A stretch of 64,000 nucleotides of DNA from positions 248,001 through 312,000 of the forward strand of contig NZ_JNJB01000008.1 in NCBI RefSeq assembly GCF_000701505.1, in the 5' to 3' direction. Position numbers and translations under genes: made by a program. The stretch comes from Dyadobacter crusticola DSM 16708. Its GTDB lineage: Bacteria; Bacteroidota; Bacteroidia; Cytophagales; Spirosomataceae. The notes under the pieces were generated by a model that ran no database searches, was not told where the DNA came from, and was given only the letters and a program-made list of their open reading frames with translations. Within the stretch, counting starts at the first letter, position 1. Every line of letters starts with the position of its first letter. Below, piece after piece: positions 7,866 to 14,842 of the stretch.

Positions 7866-9806
7866 TTATTCTGCAACCAGAAAGTGCACGATCCGGCAGG
7901 CGGTACCGATGCTTTCCGTGTTCTTTTCAGAAGAGATTGTCACTGTCAATGTGTGCTTGCCAGCGGATAATTCGTCGTCGAGCATGAGGTACCAGGGTAA
8001 ATGCAGCTGCGTACTCCACCTTGTAAAAAGATCCAGCATTTTAGGTTTCTTGCCGTCGATAGCGTACGAAATGATCCCCGCATCCGGACCGGAAATGATC
8101 GCTATCCCCACGCCGCGACCTTTAAACGGCAGCTCGAAAGACGCATTTGCAGTTTCGCCAACCAGCATTGGTACACCAACAAATCCTTCGCGGGTAGACA
8201 GTTCTGTAGCCGGCTTCCAGCTCGGATTTAATGTAAATGCATTGCGGTTTTTAGCCTCTTCAATGGAGTGGTAACTTGCCTTTTCGTAGGAGAATTTATC
8301 AATTGCAGTTGGGAACTGGCCCGATATCTCGGCGTTACTGAAATCCTTTTTCAACAATTCTTTGATAGTCTGAAAATAAATCTCCTGCCCAAATGGAGAC
8401 GGATGTAAATCCTTGAAATCGTATTCCCACGAAAATTCCCCGGCTTTAATCCTGTCGTAGACTTCTTTGGCAAGATTGATGAATGCAGTTCCGTAATATC
8501 TCGCAATGCGCTGGTGCACTGCCACTTCCTTAGGCTCTTTCCCTTTCTCGTAGTCGGCATTTTTCAACGGTTCTGCGAAAGCCATTAACACGACATTCGC
8601 TTTCGGGTTCACTGCGTGCATTTGCCTGACGATACCTTCCAGCGCGCGAACCTGCGCTTTTTCGCTAAATCCATTTCCCCGGTCATTTACAGCCGATTCG
8701 AGAAACAACAGATCGGGAGTTCCTTTTGACAAAACGTCGCGGCTAAACCGGAATGCGTGCGGCGTACTCCCAAGCGACGGGATACCTGCGGCGATGAAGG
8801 TAAACTCAGTGTCAGGAAAACGTTCCTGCAAATATTGCGAGGTCTTATTCCGCCAACCCGGATTGTGCGTGATCGAGCCGCCCAGGAATGCGACAGTGCC
8901 TTTTCTGGTTGTTTTGAACTTCTCGAATGCATTCTTCAATCCCGCATTTACCTCCATGTAAGGTTCATGCGGAAGTGGCTTCGCTACCGGAACACTGTTT
9001 TGCTCGATGAAACTAGCGAAGAATTCGGGATGTTCAATTGGGAAATGGTGCCCTTCCAGCGTTTGTTCGCCGCGTGTCATCGGGTAAACCGCAACCGGTC
9101 CGCCAAGCTGCTGATAGTTTTCAATCAGTAAGTCACTGTTTTCGGCAGGAGGAACCAACTTGTCATTTAAACCAATCACATGAACTACCGGCACTTTGTA
9201 CGCAGCTAATCCGGCAAGATCGTTTAATGGGATATCAGTGAATTTGGCTGCTTGCTCCTCATTCACGCCGAACAGTTTAAGCCACTCAGCCCAGTCCTTT
9301 TCCGAACCCGGCCCTTTTCCTTTCCCGCCCGGCCAGCTTTTGGGATCGCATACCGGCGCCTCGGCGTAAATGCAGCTTACCTTGTCCGGGTTTCTTTTTG
9401 CCCAACCATACACATACAAGCCGCCCCGACTTACTCCTTCCAATGCCACTTTGGGAGCAAACTGTTTTTGTTTGACCAGGTAATCGTAAAAAGCATCCCA
9501 CACCTGCATTGCTTGGGGATGTGCAAACATGTCATTGGTATTTACATAGGCAATGTGAAAGCCTCGCGACAGCAGGATACTATCCATTTCGGTGTGCCAG
9601 GTGGGGAAATGTGCCCGCCAAACCCACGGTTTGCCCGGGATTTCCTTAGCTGGCTTTATGTACCAGGCTTCCCGGTTCTCGAATGTGAATGTTACCTTTT
9701 CAAACCCTTTCCAGGAAGTGGTTTTTTCCGGGTTCTGTGCGACAATAACGTGCGTCGTGAGCACCAAAACGCCTATAAAGAACCGTTTTACGTAATTTTT
9801 TACCAT
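7866..9806 (-). CDS. Secreted two-domain hydrolase: alpha/beta hydrolase plus SGNH esterase
   Basis: A 646-residue protein with an N-terminal signal peptide ending near ...HVIVAQ. Residues about 30-270 form an alpha/beta hydrolase: nucleophile Ser126 in LEGVSRGG, probable Asp214 (GLNDKLVPP) and His253. Residues about 300-500 form an SGNH hydrolase: Ser311 in FLGGSITHN, Asn374 in SAVNDRG, Asp466/His468 in DLHPS. A beta-sandwich-like tail with carbohydrate-esterase flavour ends the protein. Both catalytic sets look complete, so it may remove two kinds of ester from one substrate, probably a polysaccharide; that is inference from the exported location and the family. No operon partner is seen; the plus strand on the other side starts a coiled-coil gene. 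The ATG at 9806 gives a proper signal peptide. Confidence 0.85.
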   Translation of the reverse strand: MVKNYVKRFFIGVLVLTTHVIVAQNPEKTTSWKGFEKVTFTFENREAWYIKPAKEIPGKPWVWRAHFPTWHTEMDSILLSRGFHIAYVNTNDMFAHPQAMQVWDAFYDYLVKQKQFAPKVALEGVSRGGLYVYGWAKRNPDKVSCIYAEAPVCDPKSWPGGKGKGPGSEKDWAEWLKLFGVNEEQAAKFTDIPLNDLAGLAAYKVPVVHVIGLNDKLVPPAENSDLLIENYQQLGGPVAVYPMTRGEQTLEGHHFPIEHPEFFASFIEQNSVPVAKPLPHEPYMEVNAGLKNAFEKFKTTRKGTVAFLGGSITHNPGWRNKTSQYLQERFPDTEFTFIAAGIPSLGSTPHAFRFSRDVLSKGTPDLLFLESAVNDRGNGFSEKAQVRALEGIVRQMHAVNPKANVVLMAFAEPLKNADYEKGKEPKEVAVHQRIARYYGTAFINLAKEVYDRIKAGEFSWEYDFKDLHPSPFGQEIYFQTIKELLKKDFSNAEISGQFPTAIDKFSYEKASYHSIEEAKNRNAFTLNPSWKPATELSTREGFVGVPMLVGETANASFELPFKGRGVGIAIISGPDAGIISYAIDGKKPKMLDLFTRWSTQLHLPWYLMLDDELSAGKHTLTVTISSEKNTESIGTACRIVHFLVAE

Positions 9807-9900
9807 AATCAGTAAAGTTGAGATCAGGGAAGATTTACCGCACTGACTATTTCAATGGTATGATATTTGAGTGTAGTTCATTCAAACAAGCTAGGAACTT

Positions 9901-10185
9901 ATGGATAAGATCGAGAAGTTTAAATCGATGGAGAAGATTCTCCGTGAAATTGAAGATTTGAAAAACAGTGAAACTGCCGTGATCAAGAAAATCGGACAGA
10001 TTGAAACAGAAAATATGAACCTGAACATTCAGGACCTTGATAAATCACTCAATGAGATTTACGACGGTGCTTATAAAAACCTGGAAAACGTGGAAACACT
10101 CCATAATTCTTTTACAGAAACCGTATCGGATTTCAAGGAGAAAAACAATATTACTGATGAGATGTTAATGGAAATCAGAGAGTAG
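9901..10185 (+). CDS. Small coiled-coil protein of unknown function
   Basis: A 94-residue, Lys/Glu-rich protein without cysteine, signal peptide or membrane segment. Heptad-like spacing of hydrophobic residues (for example MEKILREIEDLKN and NLNIQDLDKSLNEIYD) suggests one or two long helices and a coiled coil. The frame starts with ATG at 9901 and is followed by a clear bidirectional terminator, which supports it being a real single-gene transcript. I do not recognise the family and assign no function. Confidence 0.6.
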   Translation: MDKIEKFKSMEKILREIEDLKNSETAVIKKIGQIETENMNLNIQDLDKSLNEIYDGAYKNLENVETLHNSFTETVSDFKEKNNITDEMLMEIRE

Positions 10186-10204
10186 TCTCCTACTTCCATT
10201 TAAA

Positions 10205-10235
10205 CGAGAAAAGCTGCGTGATGCAGCTTTTCTCG
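10205..10235. terminator. Bidirectional terminator hairpin
   Basis: A perfect 13-base-pair stem (CGAGAAAAGCTGC with its complement) and five-base loop lies between the convergent coiled-coil gene and the dehydrogenase gene. The A-rich and T-rich stem ends suit termination from both sides. Confidence 0.85.
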
Positions 10236-10252
10236 TTTTCAGATGTGATGGT

Positions 10253-11131
10253 TTAAAGTCCGGCATCGTCAGATGCGCCTTTTGCCAGCGCTACCCAATC
10301 CAGGTGAGCCCGGTCTTTTGCCAACGCGGATACAAAGCGGTTTTTAACCAGATCAGCCAGCGGCATGGGTGCATTTACATTGGCAGAAGCCTGTAATGCA
10401 AGGTTAATGTCTTTCAAGCCAAGTGGCAGGCTGAACAGTACCGGTTCGTAGGTATGCTGCGCCACCATTTTGCCATAATTTTGAAATATGGGTGCCGCAA
10501 ACAAGGTAGATGTGAGCATATCATAAATGTTCTGGCGCGGGATACCGCTTTTTTCAGCCAGCGTAAATGCTTCTGCCATCATTTCAAGGCTCGCAGCAAT
10601 CATGAAGTTACCGCAAAGCTTCACCACATTTGCAGCGCCGGGATCATCCCCGAAATCGAAAATGCCTTTTACGAAGTTTTGTACCAAAGGTTTTACACGC
10701 TCCCGGGCTGATGCTTCCCCTGAAATAACGATATTCCCCATTCCCGAACGCACCGCGTCGGGCCGCGCGAAGATTGGCGCCGCTACGTAACTTACGCCGT
10801 GTTTTTTATGCGTTTCGGCTAACTTTCTTGAACAATCAGGTGAGATCGTACTCATGGAAACGTGCAATGCGCCTTCGCCCAGCTTTGCCAGCAGTTCCTC
10901 AGAAAATGTTGTCTCAACGGCATTATCATCTGCAAGCACAGAGAACACAATTCCGCCGGGAACGATTGCTTCGACCGGACTACCTGCCACTTTCGCGCCT
11001 GACTTAGCCAGCGGCTCCGCTTTCGAGCTGGTCCGGTTCCAGACTGTCAGCTCAAAGCCCGAATCAATCAATCTTTCTGCTATTGGTGAACCCAGGTTAC
11101 CAAGCCCCAGAAATGCTATTTTTTCAGCCAT
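10253..11131 (-). CDS. NAD(P)-dependent beta-hydroxyacid dehydrogenase family protein
   Basis: A 292-residue cytoplasmic enzyme of the 3-hydroxyisobutyrate dehydrogenase / GLYR1 / tartronate semialdehyde reductase family. It has the Rossmann motif FLGLGNLGSPIAERL at the N-terminus, WNRTSSKAEPL after the second strand and a C-terminal all-helical domain containing the conserved lysine region VVKLCGNFMIAASLEMMAEA. The substrate is a beta-hydroxy acid or short aldehyde that cannot be read from sequence. It begins 42 bases after the acyl-CoA carboxylase gene on the same strand, so the two may form an operon, which would fit branched-chain amino-acid breakdown. Confidence 0.9.
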   Translation of the reverse strand: MAEKIAFLGLGNLGSPIAERLIDSGFELTVWNRTSSKAEPLAKSGAKVAGSPVEAIVPGGIVFSVLADDNAVETTFSEELLAKLGEGALHVSMSTISPDCSRKLAETHKKHGVSYVAAPIFARPDAVRSGMGNIVISGEASARERVKPLVQNFVKGIFDFGDDPGAANVVKLCGNFMIAASLEMMAEAFTLAEKSGIPRQNIYDMLTSTLFAAPIFQNYGKMVAQHTYEPVLFSLPLGLKDINLALQASANVNAPMPLADLVKNRFVSALAKDRAHLDWVALAKGASDDAGL

Positions 11132-11173
11132 AATACAATTGATATGTGGATATGAATACTTAATGAATGCGAT

Positions 11174-12787
11174 TTAAACCTGCATAATTCCAACATTGAA
11201 GGGTTTTTCGATCGGAGCCTGGTCGGCGGCTTGTATTCCGGTTGAGATAATAGTTCTCGTCTCCACAGGATCGATAATCCCGTCAACCCAGAGCCGCGCG
11301 GCAGCATAGTAAGGCGAGAGCTCCTCGTTGTAGCGGTCAGTAATCTCTTTTAGTAACTTCTCTTCCTGCTCCGGTGTGATTACTTCTCCTCTTGCTTTTA
11401 ATGTGGCTGTTTGCACCTGTAACAGCGTTTTTGCTGCGGTGGCGCCACTCATCACGGCCATTTGCGCAGTCGGCCACGCAAAAATCAATCTCGGATCATA
11501 GGCCTTTCCACACATTGCATAGTTACCTGCTCCATAAGAATTGCCGATAATGAATGTAAACTTCGGCACAACCGAATTAGCAACTGCATTGACCATTTTC
11601 GCCCCGTCTTTGATGATACCACCTTGCTCAGCGCGGCTGCCGACCATGAATCCGGTCACGTCGTGGAAGAATATGAGCGGGATCTTTTTCTGGTTGCAGT
11701 TCATGATAAACCGCGCAGCCTTGTCGGCAGACTCACCATAGATCACGCCGCCCATTTGCATTTCGCCTTTGCCAGATTTCACCATTTTCCGCTGGTTCGC
11801 TACAATTCCTACGGCCCAACCGTCGATTCGGGCATAAGCGCAGATCAAAGTCTTGCCGTAGTCAGGCTTATATTCGTCCAGCTCAGAACCGTCGACAATG
11901 CATTCCAGAATAGGAAACACATCATAGGGTTTCAGCCTGTCAACGGGAAGCAGCGTATATATTTCTTCGGGATTGCGGAGTGGAGCTATTGGTGGTTTCC
12001 TGTCAAATCCAGCCGAGAGTGGTTTTCCAATCTTATCAATATGCCGACGGATCGCATCAAGGCACGATTTATCGTCGGGAAATTTGTTATCTGTTACACC
12101 TGAAATCTCGCAATGCATTGCTGCACCACCGAGTACCTCGGCATCTACATCTTCGCCAATGGATGATTTTACCAGATAAGGCCCGGCCAGAAAAACAGAC
12201 CCGGTACCTTCCACGATAAAAGCTTCGTCTGACATAATGGGGAGGTAAGCACCGCCCGCCACACAGCTCCCCATGATCGCGGAAAGCTGCACAATTCCCA
12301 TTGCCGACATTTGTGCATTGTTCCTGAAAATCCGCCCGAAATGTTCTTTATCCGCAAATACCTCTGCTTGCATGGGAAGATAAACGCCGGCGCTATCCAC
12401 CAGATAGATCACAGGCAGGCGGTTTTCCATGGCTATTTCCTGGGCGCGGAGGTTTTTCTTGGCTGCAATCGGAAACCAGGCGCCGGCCTTGACGGTCGCG
12501 TCGTTGGCAACGATCATGCATTGCTTTCCTGATACTATTCCGATGCCGGCTACTACGCCACCTGAGGGACAGCCGCCTTCTTCGACATACATTTTATCAG
12601 CCACGAATGCACCAATTTCCACGAATTGTGATTCTGTGTCAATGAGGTAATCAATCCTTTCGCGGGCAGTGAGCTTTCCTTTTTTGTGCTGCGCTTCGAT
12701 CTTCTTGACTCCGCCGCCCAGTTTCACCTGATCATATTTTTGGCGGAGAATTTGCAGCAGTTGCGGTAGGCTTTCCTGTGTAGTCAT
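11174..12787 (-). CDS. Acyl-CoA carboxylase beta (carboxyltransferase) subunit
   Basis: A 537-residue carboxyltransferase of the propionyl-/methylcrotonyl-CoA carboxylase type. It transfers carboxyl from biotin to an acyl-CoA and would act with a biotin carboxylase alpha subunit that is not in this window. Visible features are the N-terminal KGKLTARERIDYLID, the first crotonase half with GGAYLPIMSDEAFIVEGTGS, AMHCEISGVTDNKFPDD, and the second half with FFHDVTGFMVGSRAEQGG and KFTFIIGNSYGAGNYAMCG. Length and the MHCEISGVTD segment favour methylcrotonyl-CoA carboxylase (leucine catabolism) over propionyl-CoA carboxylase, but this is not certain. ATG at 12787 is well supported by the family N-terminus. 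Confidence 0.92.
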   Translation of the reverse strand: MTTQESLPQLLQILRQKYDQVKLGGGVKKIEAQHKKGKLTARERIDYLIDTESQFVEIGAFVADKMYVEEGGCPSGGVVAGIGIVSGKQCMIVANDATVKAGAWFPIAAKKNLRAQEIAMENRLPVIYLVDSAGVYLPMQAEVFADKEHFGRIFRNNAQMSAMGIVQLSAIMGSCVAGGAYLPIMSDEAFIVEGTGSVFLAGPYLVKSSIGEDVDAEVLGGAAMHCEISGVTDNKFPDDKSCLDAIRRHIDKIGKPLSAGFDRKPPIAPLRNPEEIYTLLPVDRLKPYDVFPILECIVDGSELDEYKPDYGKTLICAYARIDGWAVGIVANQRKMVKSGKGEMQMGGVIYGESADKAARFIMNCNQKKIPLIFFHDVTGFMVGSRAEQGGIIKDGAKMVNAVANSVVPKFTFIIGNSYGAGNYAMCGKAYDPRLIFAWPTAQMAVMSGATAAKTLLQVQTATLKARGEVITPEQEEKLLKEITDRYNEELSPYYAAARLWVDGIIDPVETRTIISTGIQAADQAPIEKPFNVGIMQV

Positions 12788-12822
12788 AGGACAGATGAAG
12801 TGTGGATTATTTCACAAAATAA

Positions 12823-12852
12823 AAAGTCGTTTACCCGCAAGCAAACGACTTT
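12823..12852 (-). terminator. Terminator after the MCE gene
   Basis: Inverted repeat AAAGTCGTTT / AAACGACTTT with a ten-base loop, 23 bases beyond the stop of the MCE protein gene; on the minus strand the stem ends in a T-rich tail. Confidence 0.75.
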
Positions 12853-12875
12853 CATACTTATTGAGAAATACTTTC

Positions 12876-13841
12876 TTATTTGATCACCGTTGCGGTATCC
12901 AGCGGGGATTCCGACGGGCCTTTGTCTTTTTTACCAAAAACTGAAATGTTGATATATCGTTTCGGATGTTCTCTCAGATTGGTCAGCAACTTATTGAGGC
13001 TTACGATCGTCCGATCAATATTTGTGTAAAGTGTCTCGTCTTTGATCAGCTTGCCGGCAGTTCCTTTACCGGATTCTACACTCGCGAGCAAGTTATGCAG
13101 CTCGCCGATCGTGCGGTTCGCATTGCGGACTGTTTCTCCCAGCTGCAATGCATTCAGTGAATCCGCCAATGTACCTGTTTTGGTCAAAAGCGGTTTGATC
13201 TCCTTTTCGGTTTCCACCAGAGATGTTGACAGCTTGTTCAGATTGGAAGTAAGCGTGAGCAGATTTGTGCGGTTTTCATTTAATAATCCCTGCAGACTGC
13301 TGCCTGTTTGATTATAGTTTTTAAGAACCTGATTCAAAATGAGCCCGGTTTCTTCAAAACCCGATACCACCTGGTTCAGATTTTTGATCAGCGAGTCGGC
13401 GTGGGTCACAAGCGGCAATGCCTGCTGCTGCAAAACGGTTGTAATACCTGCCTCTTTTTTGGCAAGAAGCGTATCACCATCCTGCATCGGGGCTCCGGTT
13501 CCTGCCGACAAATGAATCACTTTCCCGCCGAGCAAACCGCCATCTGCTAGAATGGCCGCGCTTCCGCCAGGAACTGCGACACCCTTTTGAATGTCAAGTG
13601 AAACCAGCAGCTGGTTTTCACGATCCTGCAACAGCCTGATTTCCCGTACCCGACCAATATTCAGTCCATTGAGCAGGACAGGATTGGATGCTGTGAGACC
13701 ATCGATATTGTCATAAATCACATAATACTGGTTGGTTCTTGAGAAAACGTCGGAACCTTTGAGGATATGGAAGCCGAAATAGAGCATTACCATTGCGGCA
13801 ACAGCCATTATTCCAACCTTTGCTTCTCTTGATAATTTCAT
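12876..13841 (-). CDS. MCE/MlaD family lipid-transport protein
   Basis: A 321-residue inner-membrane-anchored protein with one N-terminal membrane segment (VGIMAVAAMVMLYFGFHILKG) and an MCE domain at about residues 36-115 containing YDNIDGLTASNPVLLNGLNIGRVREI and GLLGGKVIHL. The C-terminal two thirds are predicted alpha-helical with coiled-coil character. MlaD-like proteins bind lipids in hexamers in the periplasm and move phospholipids between membranes with an ABC transporter; no Mla ATPase or permease is in the window. It lies 131 bases downstream of the amidase gene on the same strand, an arrangement familiar from Bacteroidota. Confidence 0.92.
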   Translation of the reverse strand: MKLSREAKVGIMAVAAMVMLYFGFHILKGSDVFSRTNQYYVIYDNIDGLTASNPVLLNGLNIGRVREIRLLQDRENQLLVSLDIQKGVAVPGGSAAILADGGLLGGKVIHLSAGTGAPMQDGDTLLAKKEAGITTVLQQQALPLVTHADSLIKNLNQVVSGFEETGLILNQVLKNYNQTGSSLQGLLNENRTNLLTLTSNLNKLSTSLVETEKEIKPLLTKTGTLADSLNALQLGETVRNANRTIGELHNLLASVESGKGTAGKLIKDETLYTNIDRTIVSLNKLLTNLREHPKRYINISVFGKKDKGPSESPLDTATVIK

Positions 13842-13972
13842 GGACTAAGTAATTTCCTGCATTAATCAGGGGGCAGGTATGGGCAGTATTAAGTTTAATT
13901 CGGTTGCTTAAAGAGCAACATCAAATTATCAAAAATTGTTTTGACAATTCAAAACATCTGTGAACCGGTTAC

Positions 13973-14767
13973 TTAACGGTCCATATCTTTTTTATACGCC
14001 ATAAATGCCTGGTGAATTGACTCTGCTACTTCCTCTTGTCCGTCCTTTGAGCTGAGGTAATCTTCTTCGTCGGGGGTAGACAAAAAGCCTGTTTCGATCA
14101 GCACACTGGGCATTGCGCAGCGCCACAAAACAAGGAACCCGGCCTGTTTCACGCCGCGGCTTTCCCGATCAGAAACGGATTGGAATTTTTTCTCGATCAA
14201 ATCGGCGAGGCGCAAGCTGCTCGAAATGAATGCGCTCTGGTAGTTGGCCAGCATAATGTGGGCCAGTGGCGAGTTAGGATCAAAACCTTTGTATTTCTGC
14301 TTGTAGTTGGTTTCCTGCAAGATTACCGAGTTCTCCCTCCGCGCTACTTCCAGGTTACCTTCTGTTTTGTGCAAACCCATTACGAAGGTTTCGGTACCGT
14401 GAACAGTTTTGGACCGCGGGGTTGCATTGCAGTGAATGGAGATAAAAAGATCAGCGTTATTGCGGTTGGCAAATGCGGAACGTTCGCCTAGTTCTATAAA
14501 AACATCTGTGGACCTGGTATACAGTACTTTTACATCCGGGGTTGCGTCCTTGATCTTCCTGCCTAGTTCAAGCGCCACGCTCAATGCAACATCTTTCTCC
14601 TTCGTGTTCCGCCCTCTTGTTCCAGGGTCCTTTCCTCCGTGACCCGCATCAATTACCACTGTTTTTACCTTACTTGATTTGGAAGCTGCGGGTTCCTGTT
14701 GAAATACGAAAGCAAGACTTGCCAGCAGGAAACTTGCAGCAATTACTGATTTAAGAACTTTTAACAT
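13973..14767 (-). CDS. N-acetylmuramoyl-L-alanine amidase (Amidase_3)
   Basis: A 264-residue exported zinc amidase that cleaves the bond between MurNAc and L-alanine in peptidoglycan. After a signal peptide of about 25 residues the catalytic domain fills the protein. Zinc ligands and the catalytic glutamates are visible: His43 in VIDAGHGGKDPGT, Glu57 in NTKEKDVAL, His112 in FISIHCNA and Glu225 in VLIETGFLS. No SPOR or LysM domain is attached. It is divergent from the LptD-like gene; the 75-base gap holds facing promoter-like boxes. Probable roles are cell division or wall turnover. Confidence 0.94.
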   Translation of the reverse strand: MLKVLKSVIAASFLLASLAFVFQQEPAASKSSKVKTVVIDAGHGGKDPGTRGRNTKEKDVALSVALELGRKIKDATPDVKVLYTRSTDVFIELGERSAFANRNNADLFISIHCNATPRSKTVHGTETFVMGLHKTEGNLEVARRENSVILQETNYKQKYKGFDPNSPLAHIMLANYQSAFISSSLRLADLIEKKFQSVSDRESRGVKQAGFLVLWRCAMPSVLIETGFLSTPDEEDYLSSKDGQEEVAESIHQAFMAYKKDMDR

Positions 14768-14808
14768 TATTTTTTAATTGGGGCGTTACTCGTTCGAGGT
14801 TTCTCTGC

Positions 14809-14836
14809 TAATTTTGAAAATCGTTATGCAAAAATA
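14809..14836. promoter_or_regulatory. Facing TAnnTTTG boxes between the amidase and LptD-like genes
   Basis: TAATTTTG on the plus strand (14809-14816) and TATTTTTG on the minus strand (14836-14829) both match the Bacteroidota -7 box TAnnTTTG. They point at each other, so both start sites would fall near 14822. Neither has a good TTG 19 bases upstream, so strength is uncertain. Confidence 0.4.
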
Positions 14837-14842
14837 CTCTAT

